Assembly: GCF_020379485.1 (NCBI RefSeq)
Contig: NC_063446.1
Location: forward strand, 12,509,597-12,573,596
Source of the DNA: Brassica napus
Taxonomy: Eukaryota > Streptophyta > Magnoliopsida > Brassicales > Brassicaceae
Length of the DNA: 64,000 bases
Direction of reading: 5' to 3'
Made by a program: the position numbers and the translations under genes
Shown here: positions 1 to 11,829 of the stretch, one piece after another
Layout: each line of letters opens with the position of its first letter
How positions within the stretch are numbered: position 1 is the first letter of the stretch
The notes under the pieces: model-generated
Databases searched by the model: none
What the model saw: only the letters and a program-made list of their open reading frames with translations
What the model was told of the DNA's origin: nothing

Positions 1-690
1 CGAAACGGCGCCAAACCCTCCACGCGTCCAGAAAACGCGTTTGGAAGCCCACGTGTTGAAACCCACCCCTTTCGAGAACACGCGTCACCTGGTCACACCA
101 CCGCGACCGGCACCGAGAAGACATCGCCGGCGAAGACGAAACCACCTATAGTTTCGACGGAGCACGCCGGAAACTGAGACCATCTCACCCATCTGTTTCG
201 CCTGGACTCTTCAACGGAGAACTACATCGAGACTAACTCGAGATCTCCTATAGAACCATCGAAACCACCGCTAATCGAAGAACCGCATCCAACATATCCT
301 CCTTCACCACTTGGGACCAAGGGTATCAAATCAACATTAATCGAATCACAACTGCGAGATTCAAAAGTCAATTGAGCCAAAGAAGTACAGAAGGTCTTGA
401 TCGGACATAATCGGAATAGGCTGGAGAAAGCGAAAAAACAACCATCTCTCGGAAAAACAAAAGCCGGCGAAGAAGAACTGGAGAAGCTTCTTCTTCCCAG
501 AGACAGAGCCCGATGACCGGGAAACAACTTTATCGGAGAAAATCCGGCGAACCAAACCCATAGCTTTCTCTCTCCTCTGTGTCAGATATGAACGAGAGAA
601 CAGAGCTGAGAGAGTCTTTAGTTTTAGCGGTTTATCCTTCTTTAACTGTTTCTTATAGATAGCCAAATTTTGTTTATATAAAAAAAAAAT
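1..690 (-). mobile_element. Sadhu-like non-coding retroposon (partial, runs off left edge)
   Basis: Read on the minus strand, this GC-richer block starts with a CT-rich leader (about 690-560), then short degenerate reading frames rich in Ser, Phe and Gly, then a stretch with several ACGCGT and CACGTG words near position 1. The order and style resemble the better-bounded element at 29221-30017 (CT-rich start, CGCCGG-rich middle, CACGTG and ACGCG near the end), so I infer a second copy whose tail lies outside the window. The two roughly 100-residue open frames here have no recognisable domain. It seems to sit inside an AUX1 intron, because coding sequence resumes at 1078 with a normal splice acceptor. 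Confidence 0.4.
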
Positions 691-1077
691 AGATTATGTC
701 AGACATAGTTGAATTCCTACTATTTAAGCTATAGGCTCTGTGTGGCAGAAAAGTTATGTTAAAATCGGTGCGAAAATATTAAATTATGTTTGATGTATCA
801 TTTCTCCGCCGCTTCTATTGCAGCTTTTGCCGGCAAGTAAGGTGTAACTATAATTACAGTCCTGATGATTGTCGTTATTATTTTTCTATACTTGAAATAG
901 TAATAAAATGTTACAAAAAAATTATAAGTTTATAAAATTAAGTATTGATTTATATTCCTGTCCCTGCACCATTGATTGCCACACAAGCGCACATCTAATA
1001 GTAATACTACGCCTTTATTTAATGTCAAATATACCCTTATGCTTATCATCGGTATTAACAGTAATTTGATTATGCAG

Positions 1078-2533
1078 TGAGATAATGCATGCAATGTGGA
1101 AGCCACAGAAGTTTAAGTACATTTACTTAATGGCGACGTTATACGTTTTCACATTAACGATACCGTCAGCTTCCGCCGTTTACTGGGCCTTCGGAGACGA
1201 ACTTCTCGACCATTCCAACGCATTTTCTCTTCTCCCCAAGAACGGGTGGCGTGATGCCGCCGTTATCCTAATGCTCATTCACCAGGTAAAAATATAATAA
1301 ACTTTCACATATTAACGTTTGTTATTTTTCTCATATTTAGTATTATTTAAATCATGATGAGGTTAATTATGTTTATGTAATGTGTTTATGCAGTTTATAA
1401 CGTTCGGATTTGCGTGTACCCCGCTTTACTTTGTGTGGGAGAAAGTGATAGGGATGCATGACACAGAGAGCATTTGCTTGAGGGCTTTAGCTCGTTTGCC
1501 TGTGGTTATACCTATATGGTTCTTAGCTATTATTTTCCCGTTTTTCGGTCCGATCAATTCCGCGGTTGGTGCTCTTCTGGTTAGCTTCACCGTCTATATC
1601 ATCCCGTCCCTTGCTCACATGCTCACTTACCGATCTGCCTCCGCTCGTCAGGTATGCTATTACATGCTCAAACGAACGGTCAGTGGAGTAATATTTAATT
1701 AGGGTTGTGAATAGTTACTCGGCATTGGAGGGTATAAAGGTCTTTTTCTGAAGATAGATGATGTTAATGTGTTCCGTATCTTACGGAAGATAGGATTAGC
1801 ACCCACATTCGTTACTGGCGCCCCCTCCAAATATTCATCTGAGTTGGTTTCAGTCTCATTCTTTTATTATGCTTTTCTAAAGTAAAGATCCAAACTCATG
1901 TTTTCAGGTTAGGTTAGAATTAGTAATTGACCATGAATTATTTCTTGGTTTTTCCTGTTTTTTTTCAAACTCTTGTATATTATATTCCCTTATATATTAA
2001 TATAGTAGGAAAAACGTTAGAAAAGGGAGGAAAATAAGGGGAAGGGATAGGAGAATAGGTAAGGGTCATAATCAGAAATGAAAAGGAGCTGTACAATAGA
2101 GACTCTTTGCCTAACATTAAAACTAAAGTGAGAGTCTGAGTATGACAAATCACAATCATATCTATCTCTTTGTCATGGGTCAACAAAGCTTTGGATCTTG
2201 TCCATTACTATACGACAATGCCCACAAAAGCCACAAGCTCCTTTTTTTTCAATGGTTCTTGATTTTTCTTTTTTGGATTTTTTCTTGTAGAATGCGGCGG
2301 AGAAGCCGCCGTTCTTCTTGCCGAGCTGGACGGCGATGTACGTGTTGAACGCTTTCGTGGTTATTTGGGTTCTAATAGTTGGATTCGGGTTCGGTGGATG
2401 GGCAAGTGTTACCAACTTTGTTCGTCAAGTCGACACTTTTGGTCTCTTTGCTAAGTGTTACCAATGTAAACCACCGGTTCCAGCTGCAGCCGCCGCGCAC
2501 GCTCCTGTTTCCGCTTTACACCACCGCCTTTGA
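1078..2533 (+). CDS. AUX1: AUX1 auxin influx carrier, last three exons (5' part outside window)
   Basis: Exons are 1078-1285, 1394-1651 and 2291-2533 (stop TGA), each with AG/GT borders; together they give about 235 C-terminal residues. The protein is an amino acid/auxin permease (AAAP family) that imports indole-3-acetic acid with protons at the plasma membrane. Visible hallmarks are MHAMWKPQKFKYIYLMATLY, the membrane segments IPIWFLAIIFPFFGPINSAV and VLNAFVVIWVLIVGFGFGGW, and the tail CYQCKPP...APVSALHHRL. That tail fits AUX1 rather than LAX1-3. The frame is open through all three exons, with no sign of decay. The upstream exons are not between 690 and 1077; an intron containing the retroposon at 1-690 explains this better than truncation, but the window cannot prove it. 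Confidence 0.9.
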
Positions 2534-3600
2534 GAGATCTAGCCTGCATTGTTTAGTGCTTGCGTGGAGTTTATTTGTTCTTCTTTTGCGGTTTGTATTC
2601 TATACGTGAGAGCGTAAAAGTCACGAAAATAGTGTACCTTTTACGCATCCCCTTTGAATGCGTGTTAAGCTATTAATGTTTTTGGGGGGTTTTGTAATTT
2701 TTCGTTCACTCCTTAGGTCGATAACATAGTAGCGTGTGATTTCTTAATTTGGTATTATTAAAACAATAGGTTAAAAAAATGTATATGTGTTCTCTTCTTT
2801 TTACCTGGCTTGTAGTAACATAATCCTTATGAGCATGCGTTTTCTTGTAACAAATGCTAAACCCGTTTATGATATATTGTAATTATATTGTAATTATAGT
2901 GTATATAGAATGATTTAAGAGAAATTGATTTTCTTTATCAATATTATTAAAGTGCATTTTTCACATATTTCTAATTTTTTTTTAATAGTTAAGCGTGTTT
3001 GAATGAAATAATGGAAACATGAGTGTTCTTTATGATATTTTGCGATTAAGTCGAAACACAAAAAAATATCATGTAGAAATTGTAAAATCACTAAACAAGC
3101 AAATCTCAGAATATTATCGCACTGTCCACCGCACATTTACTTGCGCGCAAGCAACAATAGTTATGAACCTGATCGACGAGCGCTAGAAAGAATAGATGGG
3201 CTACCAGCTGAGTAAATGAACGTAAAAAGTCTTGGAGTCGGAGCGTTACAAAGTAATTATTTGTGTAGCTCTATATTGAATTAATTAATAGAAGAGATAA
3301 TATGGGATTGTATCCCTTTTAGACCACCATATTAAACTCCTACCTCAACTGAAGAAGAGAATTATATATTCCCGTTTTGGCCCTACAAATCTACGAGTCT
3401 ACTTCCGCTGCAACTGACACGCATCCACTTACCTTTACAGACAGTCGGGCTTTCCTATGCACGCAACTGACACAAGGTGTGTAAAATCCAAGGGACACAA
3501 ATTCAATTCCGGTTTACATTTAAACGGTTCGCGTATCAAATTTTTAAAAACCGCTATCGAACGGTTGGTGTGAAATTAAAAGGGGGAAAGCTCTCTTGAA
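2534..3600. other. AUX1 3' flank, no gene seen
   Basis: AT-rich sequence holding the likely AUX1 3' UTR and then unremarkable intergenic DNA. No open frame with family features was found. From about 3380 to 3560 the base composition becomes less AT-rich (short CAACTGACAC words occur twice), which may mark the outer end of the Mutator-like element that follows. Confidence 0.5.
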
Positions 3601-5404
3601 TTTAATTGGTTCTCTATTTACTTCCACTTTACTTTTTACTTTCTTATCATCATCCCTCCTATTCTCTCACCGGAAATCACGAATTCTCAATCGGAAAAAT
3701 GGTAACCAACCTAAATCTACCAAAAAGGCTTTTTGCCCAAAATAAAAAACCTAAGGGCGAGAGGGTCAACAACTACCACAAGATTAAAAGAACTGCAGAA
3801 TCTTAGATGCTCTCGACCCGGAAGAAGTTGAGTTCCTCCGAGGCTCGACTTTTGGCAAGATTCTCGCCGATTACGACAATCCCACATTCTCCGGTGCTTT
3901 TGGATACAGCGTCGTGCAGAGGCGACTTAAAACCCAGAAAAAGCATGAACTCTGGTTTCTTTTCGCCGGTAACCCAATAAGATTTTTGTTGAGGGAGTTT
4001 GCAATTGTCACAGGTCTTAAGTGTGATCCTGTTCCACCTCAACAGCCACGGAAAAGGAAGAATCCTATAGAGGATAAACTCTACTGGAATGAGTTATTCG
4101 GATCATTGAAAACATGCACAACGGACATGGTCATCGAAATGCTGAAGAAACGCGTTGTTAAAGACAGAGAAACAAGAATCAAGTTCGCTTGTTTGGCAAT
4201 TACATCATCAGTTCTACTCCCAACTTCACACACCCCGAAGATAATCCCAGAGCACGTCGAGTTGATTTGGGATATTTATGAGTTTCTTGACTATCCTTGG
4301 GGCAAGGTCTCTTTCAGTCTTCTCGTATCGAATCTTATCAAGAAAGACGAGATTGCTCTGTCCCAAGACTCCGTCGCAATCCAAGGATATGTCGATGCCA
4401 TTCAACGTGTGCTTATTGCCGCAGTCCCACAACTCAAAGAAGAAGTCGCCACTGCCGAACCGGCCCCCCGTGGTTGACTACGACAGCGAAGGCGACGCAA
4501 ATATTGAGGAGGCAGGATCGGCGGCTCAAACTCCGGCAAGGAAGACCTCAACCGGCACTCCCAAATATGTTGTTATTCCTGGGCACGCGAAGGCACTTGA
4601 TTTTGAATGCAATGTAACAGTTATTTTTTAACTTTACGAATAATACTGAACATAGGGTATAACTTATCTTGTAGCCATCACCAGTAATATTAACCTCCAA
4701 CACTATAATTAGACGCAACAATAATTATTGCAGGTTAAGGTGAACAACATCATTCCGAGTCCTGATGATGAGTGGCTAATGAGATCTGATTTCTCCTGGA
4801 CAGACGAGGTGTTGGACCCGGAAGTTGATACTATGTTGAAGTTGATAGATGAAGGTTTTAGATTCCGCAAGGATATGTTCACCGGAAGTGTAACTGCCCA
4901 AGATTTGTACCGCATCAAAGTGGAGAGACAAAGAGAGAAAGAAGCGAAGGAGAATAATGATAGAGACAACGCTGATACACATGAGACTAATTCTCCTGAC
5001 CAAAACTCACCTCTTCCTATAGCAAACATCGTGGCAGACATTTTGAAAGACCAGTTTGGTGGACTAGAGAGGCGTCTTATTGACGCGATGTCCAGTAGAT
5101 TTGAAGGTATGGAGAGGAACATAGAAGGTTCAGTAGTGGATGGCATCATGAGCATGCAAACCGTTGTTATCAAGGCTCTTTCCAATCATGAACATATTAC
5201 TCGAACAGCAGCACCGCGGAGGCCAATACAACCCCAAACTCAACCCACTCCAGAAGGTGGTGGGTTATCTCCCCGCCCGCATGACAACACGGAATCCAGA
5301 ATGGCCGACGACACCATTAGAGATGTTCTTGGTGACCTCGGCTCCCCTCATAACAGAGGCAAAGTAAGTACCTCTCTCTATTTTCTTATTTTTCGCGGGA
5401 AACA

Positions 5405-5580
5405 TAGCATCTAAATTAAGTTGCAGGAACTAATAGTACGTGTAGCCGCTAAGCATGACGGAATAAGCGATGTCTATGCCCGACACTTAGCATCTAAATT
5501 AACTCATAGATGCTAATAGTACGTGTAGCCGCTAAGCATGACAGCATAAGCGATGTCTATGCCCGACACTTAGCATCTAA
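5405..5580. repeat. 83-bp tandem repeat, intron copy 1 (about 2.1 units)
   Basis: Units begin with TAGCATCTAAATTAA at 5405 and 5488, with a partial unit at 5571, giving an exact 83-base period. Each unit contains GTGTAGCCGCTAAGCATGAC and ends in CGACACT. GCTAAG and CTTAGC within a unit can pair. The array lies in the intron 5364-5630 of the protease-like gene. The same unit recurs at 6508. Confidence 0.9.
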
Positions 5581-6507
5581 TCATCTTCTTCATCGTTACT
5601 AACCCCCCCCCCCCAATAATGTTGTCGTAGGACCCTGTGACCTCATCTGGCAGCGTCATCGGTAGGCGTACGTCCAGACATGTTGCTTCAGACGGTGCTC
5701 CAGCCTCATCTCCCGAGGTCCTTGTTTAACCGATCGCGTCACAGTTAACATGTTTTGTTACAGTTACCAGAATACGTAATCGCTAATAAATGTCTTATAT
5801 AGGGTGTAAACTTGACGACGGACCCGCTACAAACCGACTCTGCTCCTGCTGATCAAACATCTGAAGCCTTCCAGGACAAAAGACCAGAACCCGAGGTCTG
5901 GTTACATCTATCTAATCCTACGCCCAATAAATTATACTTAAATATTTATATTTTACGTTTCCAAACTTTCCAAACACCTAGCAGATAAATTGTCCATATT
6001 ATCGAATGGAAAGTCCGTCATTCTCTCTTGGACTATCGCAGGAGGAAACTAACGAGGAGGGGGATAGGGAAAATGTTGGTGCATCCGACCCCGTTCAGCA
6101 TGTTGTGCGCCCAGAAGAAGCCAACCCAGCTAACGCGGAGGGAAGGAAGAGCAAACGAAGCAGGCAACGTCCGGCTGTCTACAAGGATTACCAGTGTGAT
6201 CCCAAGGTCCCCGGTGGTTCCAAACAGCCCCCATCGGTAGAGTGTTTGTACGAAAAGATGGTTGATAACCTCAACATTCTTGGGTAAGATGTACAACGTT
6301 TTGTTACCATCTACCTTACTTCTTAACATAACCGTTATACTTAACCGCCACTTACCCCATGCAGGCATATAAAAATTGCTCCGGATGTGGCGGTGCCCAC
6401 AGGTGAATTCCTTAGCATAGCCCAACGCACGCAGCCAATGACAGCACAGGTACAAACCACCGGATAGCCCGTGTATCCCTTATTTATTTTTTTTTTAAGC
6501 GGAAACT

Positions 6508-6722
6508 TAGCATCTAAATTTAGTCGTAACAATTAATAGTATGTGTAGCCGCTAAGCATGACGACATTAGCGATGTCTATCCCGGACACTTAGCATCTAA
6601 ATTAAGCCGTAGCAACTAATAGTATGTGTAGCCGCCATGTATGGCGGAATAGGCGATGTATATGCGGGACACTTAGCATATAAATTAAGTTGTAGAAACT
6701 AATAGGTTGTGTAGCCGTTATA
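6508..6722. repeat. 83-bp tandem repeat, intron copy 2 (about 2.6 units)
   Basis: Units start at 6508 and 6591 with a partial third at 6674, again exactly 83 bases apart and clearly the same sequence as the array at 5405-5580. The array sits in the intron 6450-6771 of the same gene. The exon between the two arrays (5985-6283) shows no trace of the repeat. Confidence 0.9.
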
Positions 6723-7382
6723 TGTTTCGTTAGCTGCTCTGTTTGTGCCACACTCATGCATGTGTACGCAGGTAATGGACTCGCTCGTGCGCTTTCTTTC
6801 TAGGCACCCGACGGCCACAGGCGTCAACGTATGTTTCTGCGATACATCCATGCCCGCAACGTTAATGGAGCAGTACGTTTGGTTAAGACCGCTGTGAAAG
6901 ATACGTCAAAAATCAAGTTCCTCGACAAGAAGTTATGCAACCCTCCCGTTACCACAGCAGATAGACTGTACTTCCCCTTCAACCTAGACCAGAAACATTG
7001 GGTGGGTATTTGTGTCGACACGATGGAGGGAACAGTTTACATTCTCGACTGTAACACATCTTTCAAGACCGAGTCCCAAATGAAGAAGGAGCTCAACCCA
7101 ATCGCATTCATATTCCCTTACATTCTCAGAGCTCGAGACCCCACCACTCCGACTTCACTGCTGAAGCCGTTCTCGGTTGTTAGATGCGGCGGCATTGCCC
7201 ATAACAACAATCCCCTCGATGCTGCCATCACAACCGTCCTCCTCATCAAGGGTCACTCCGCCGGCCGTCTTCATGGATGCAAAGCAATCACCCCTACTGT
7301 TATCACAGACGCCGCGAAGTTGTTTGTTCTCAGTTTTTTCGAGTACATTTGCGATAATGCCGGTCTCCTCAAGGTTGAATGA

Positions 7383-7957
7383 TATTTGTTTTCCTATCCA
7401 CCAACTCTTTCCATGTTATTTCGTTCAAGGCGCCTATGTATTACGTGCCTTTTGTTATGACATTTTATGTATTACAATCATATTACTTTTCGGTTTACTT
7501 TCTTTTACTTCTCCCTTTCCTTTAATAGTTTCTTCCGAATGACTTAATGTTAGGTTAATAAAATAGTTAAGAAATAAAGGATAACTTAGCAGCTAATAAA
7601 ATAGTTAAGAAATAAAGGATAACTTAGTAGTTAAAGATTCAGTTACAAGTGACAAGTCTTTACTACATTGGAGTGCAATCTTATTTAGCCCCCCCCCCCC
7701 CCATTTCACTAACAAATTTGTCAATGAGGGGCTGCTTAGAGGAACTTTTTCACTTTATAACATAAGAAAATTAAGGTCGCCTCCGATCAGACCTTCAACA
7801 GACCAATCCTTCCTTCCTATTGCTCCTCCCCACATAAGTTCTTACCAGTACCTTACTATATAGGGTTTCTGCACGTTGTACGGTTATGGTCTAGCTCACC
7901 GCACCTTGTGCAAGTCCTACGTCGCTTGAACACACCAGATCCCTAAAAACAAAAGTG
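7383..7957. repeat. Tail-to-tail spacer of the MULE with 38-bp duplication and C14 run
   Basis: The spacer between the two convergent element genes holds two copies of a 38-base unit starting AATAAAATAGTTAAG at 7557 and 7595, ending near 7632. A run of 14 C lies at 7689-7702. The word CTTAGCAGCTAATAAA resembles the start of the 83-bp intron repeat (CTTAGCATCTAAATTA). No gene is seen in the spacer. Confidence 0.8.
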
Positions 7958-10900
7958 TCAGTTAACGATAACAATACCAGCCAAAAACATTTTTAATGCA
8001 CAAGTCCTATTGTTAACACGTACTCTTATCTCTCCCGCCGACAAGATCCTACACTTTCGTGGCCTCCCAGGCGGCCTTCGCGTCCTTGGTGGGAGGAGTT
8101 TCATACCATCGCCTCCTTCTTCAGCCTGACCAACTTGTCCACCATGGACCGGGTTAATTGTGCCACTGTAAGCCATCCCCCAGTAGTCGTTACTGTACTC
8201 CTCAGCCACGAGTGTTTCAGCACTCATTTTGGAGGTAACAGCGGCTGAAACAACATGAGTGCAAGGGATTTTCAGTGTATCGAACTCTTTGCAAGAGCAA
8301 CTCCTTTTATGCAGATCCACTCGATAATACACCCCCCCCCATCGTCACAGACCTCATATTCCGCATTGATCAAATGCCTCACCGCGTACCCAGTTGACAC
8401 AGCGAAGCTTCGTGTCAGTGCCTCACGAAACTTAGGAGTCACATCTCCAATGTTTGAGAGTGACGCAACCCTTCGAGATGAGAACCACCCCACCATCATT
8501 GACCGTATGTACTCGATCAATGAGACACTGGGATACTCCCGGGCCGTAGCAAGAGCTGCGTTAAGGGACTCAGCTAGGTTGCTAGTCATAATGTTGTACC
8601 TTGCCCCTGAGAAATGCAACCTCGCCCAGTGATCTAGACCTATCCGGATTAGGTAATCGGCGCAAGCTATGTCGATCAATTTTATCTCATTGAAGTGGAC
8701 GTAGAAATCCTCTAGGCGGAAATCTCTAGCAGAACGTGCGATCAGATAGATTAGGTGTTTCCTCTTGAATATGGTCTGAACGTTACGTTGAAGATGCTGA
8801 GCCATGGGGTACACCTATATTCATAAAACAAGACGTAGCTGTTATTCAGTTTCATAGCAGATAATACAATGAACCAAACGTTAATGCTAAAGGTTTGAAT
8901 AGTAATACCTAAACACATTTCAGTTACGTCCTTCTATTCCTTGTTATTTTGTTTAATAGCAGATAATAGATTCACGGTAACCTATTTAGTTAATGGGATA
9001 TTAAATTTGTAAAACCTAACTAACATCTTAGCTGTTAATAAACACGATATGCTATATTATATAACAGCAGCATCCGCAGGTAAACGTTACAATCATAAGT
9101 GACTGCTACTATCTAAATGTTAAGACGAAGTCTGACTGCTATATATTGTAATACTTGTTAATATATTATTTAACAGTTAAGATTAATTTATGCTATCTCG
9201 AAGTGTCCTTACCCTTCTTATGCATGCGTAGATTAAGCCGTGCCTGTCCGAAACAAATACCAGGTCATTCACGTCCGGAACGACAGCTGAAAGTTTTGTG
9301 AAGAACCATGTCCATGCCTCGTCGTTCTCACTGTCTACTATACCGAATGCAATTGGAAAAATGTGGGAGTTGCCATCTTACGCACTTGCTGTAAGAAGGC
9401 AGCCTTGGTATTTCCCCTTTAGATGTGTGTCATCTATGATAACCACCTTCCTCATATATGCAAACCCTCTAATGCTCGCCCCAAAAGCAAGGAAAAGATA
9501 CTTGAAACGGTGTGCCCCTTCTGCTGCCTCAGTTGACTCGATAGCCATGATTGATCCCGGGTTTGCCTCTGCAAGCTTCGCCAGATAAGAAGGCAATGCC
9601 AGGTAAGCTGTCTCAACGTTTCCGTCCCCACGCGAAACTGCTATTTCTCTCGACCTCCATGCCTTCCAGTAACTTATCGGCACGCTATGATCGTTCCGCA
9701 TGATCTCTCTCACAGATACTGGTCTTGGGACTACCCCACCGGGCCCCCCATATCGCTGGCGCATCATATCACCAACGATGCTAGCAGTTGCATGGCGTCG
9801 GAACCCCCACCTCTCATTAACAGAGCAAGTATGAGCTGTATCAGCTGTCCTAATCTCAAACCTAGTGGTTCCTCCAATCTTAACCGCATAGGCTCGCCAC
9901 CCGCAATTAGCACCCCCACATTCTAGGACCATCTTCCCTGGCTCGGAACGCTTCACAAGGTACTTGAATTTGTTAGCAATTGCGTACATAGACATGTGGA
10001 GCTTAAAGGCATCACTAGTCTCGAACACCTGCCCCACGTAGACCTGGCCTTTCGAGGCCATATCACGTCCATCTGTAAACATTGCACGAAAATACTTTGT
10101 TAGCTGACAAAACTCATTGTTGACAATCATCTAAAATAATATCCTCTAACATGATATATAGCTGATAAATATATATATATACATCACCTATAATCCTACA
10201 ATCATCAGACTCGTCCTCGAATGGGATGCCCATAGGAATTTTGCTAGTATTAGTGTGGCTGTTGATGTCCTCATGTCCCACATAGGGATCATGAATAACC
10301 GCATCTCCCGTTGACAATGCGCGTTTTCCAGCCGCTTTGTTGTACGGTACTCCAGAAATTCCCATAGTCACACCTAACATTAACATTTACCGCTAACGTC
10401 AAGAATCACTGTTAACTCTGATAGATAAACGTTACAAATTTACTTTGCTAATAAAATAAAAAATCCAGTGAAACCTAGTGTACGTATTTACCATGACTGG
10501 GGAAGCCTTGTCTTTCCCCTCCAGGTAGGATTACCCGGGGCGGATCCTCCTCTCTTGCCTCTGAAATCCCGATACCACCCCACAACGCAGTTAGACTTGT
10601 CTCTGCCGCCTCGCTTGTCTCTATCTCTTTGCCTTTTAGTGTAGGTGAAATAACCTTCGAACCTGGTACTAATATGTGTAACCGTTATCTGCATAATTTA
10701 CTGCTATAGTATGTGATATCAATAAATGCTTCACCAGAATTTTTTTACCTTGGTCATTTCCGCTACGCATTGCGGGGGGACCATCTGCTAAGCTTATCAC
10801 ACCACAACCTTCCGCTGCCTCTTTAGTAACCAGCGCCAAGCTTGACAAGTCTGCTGACGAGTCTGTTGAGTCGCTATCATACATGTCTTCACCGCATCCG

Positions 10901-11529
10901 TCACCCTCATAGGGAACCGAAGCCTTTTTTATTCTCTCGAACTCCTCCGGGGTGCAGATTTCCCGGAGCACACTCTCGCTAGCTAAGAAGTAACCGGGAC
11001 GCCGAATGTCTAATAACATTTAAAAAACCGATTAGCATCCACACTATTAAGGTAACGGTTAAACACCGACTTAACTGCAACGATACTCACCTGGTTGGCT
11101 CATCCGTTTTGGGGCCCTCATCAAAACCTCGTCGTCCTCGATGCCGTCCTCCCCCCGACGCTGACGCCTATAGAGAGAAACATCTCGGTCTCCAAATGTC
11201 ACGTACATTTCCAGTCCCGCTTGGTCCATCCTTATCACCATAAACAACTGAACATCGCCGTCATCTTTTATCTCAACAGGCGGAGAAGTGTAATCACCCG
11301 TTAGGGTTGTGTACTCAGGGAAGTCGTAAGTCAACAAAACCGGCTCAGTAGGCAACAACAACTGATCTAGCTTGTATTTTGAACGAACTATTCCCATAAC
11401 AGAAGTAAAGGTCTCGTTTTCTCTCATGATGATGTCATATTTAACCCTAGTGTGATCAACATGAAACTTCCAAAGACCTGGTCCACCCCTCTCCCAGTCT
11501 CCTACCACAAGCTTCACCAAGTGGCTCAT
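7958..11529 (-). pseudogene. mudrA-type Mutator-like transposase, interrupted
   Basis: Coding pieces on the minus strand: 11529-11091 (MuDR-type N-terminus), 11009-10749 (acidic linker), about 10380-10180, 10130 to about 9210 (zinc-binding CGGANCGWRA region and DDE transposase core with VVIIDDTHLKGKYQG, then FVSDRHG), and 8817-7958. The last has ARYNIMTSNLAESLNA, a SWIM zinc finger CSCKEFDTLKIPCTH, and an RRPPGRPRK AT-hook-like motif. A TAA at 9380-9378 stops the frame inside the conserved AQDGN block, and the frame continues open behind it. A second break falls at the C9 run 8332-8340, where the frame must shift to reach the SWIM finger. The intact enzyme would excise and insert the element. 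Confidence 0.88.
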
Positions 11530-11829
11530 ACTTCCTGCATCGAGCAGAAGACAAAAATTGTTTCCCACAATTGTTAATAGTTGAACCCGAAACTACTAAA
11601 TAAAACAAAGAGAAAAGTAGATCAGAGCTGATGAATTATGTAACAAGCCATACCTTCTACCTTTGTGCGATAACGTTTAGAGATTTAAACTTCTCACTTC
11701 CACTCACAGGTTTCATTTTCGCCTCTATCCCAATCCAACTCCTTCTCAACTAGCTAACTCTTAAAATATCTCTCTAAAAGAAATAGTGAAGCCAATTTTA
11801 AATTTTAAATATCTTAGGTTTCTTTACCG

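Larger units (their letters stand above)
3699..7382 (+). pseudogene. MULE-borne DUF1985 / Ulp1-like cysteine protease gene, frameshifted
   Basis: Exons fit at about 3699-4613, 4734-5363, 5631-5717, 5803-5895, 5985-6283, 6365-6449 and 6772-7382. The first exon holds LPKRLFAQ and then a DUF1985 domain (FGKILADYD; LWFLFAGNPIRFLLREFAIV). The last holds a C48 (Ulp1/SENP) fold, with KHWVGICVD giving the catalytic His and ILDCN the Asp. The frame shifts at about 3790-3806, at the CCCCCC run 4464-4469, and at about 6800-6830. Where this family usually has DCG or DSG, the sequence reads NPLDAAITTVLLI, so no nucleophile is visible. Proteases of this class cut SUMO or SUMO-like conjugates; activity is not expected here. 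Two introns carry the 83-bp repeat. Confidence 0.8.
3600..11800. mobile_element. Mutator-like element with ULP and mudrA genes (KI-MULE type), decayed
   Basis: The block carries a DUF1985/Ulp1-type gene on the plus strand (3699-7382) and a MULE transposase gene on the minus strand (11529-7958), tail to tail with 575 bases between them. This pairing is known from the Kaonashi (KI) class of plant MULEs. I compared the flanks at about 3.4-3.7 kb and 11.6-12.1 kb by eye and found no convincing terminal inverted repeat or 9-bp target duplication, so the ends are approximate. Absence of long TIRs is itself usual for this group. Both genes are broken, so the copy is not autonomous. Confidence 0.8.

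Noticed and set aside
222..666. Two roughly 100-residue minus-strand open frames near the window start
   Set aside because: They overlap in different frames within a retroposon-like block and show no family features.
1..1077. AUX1 as a 5'-truncated pseudogene
   Set aside because: All visible exons, splice sites and the stop are intact, and the missing exons may simply lie left of the window behind an intronic insertion.
5405..6722. 83-bp repeats considered as a CRISPR-like array
   Set aside because: The units are directly contiguous with no unique spacers, lie in introns, and the genome is plant nuclear.
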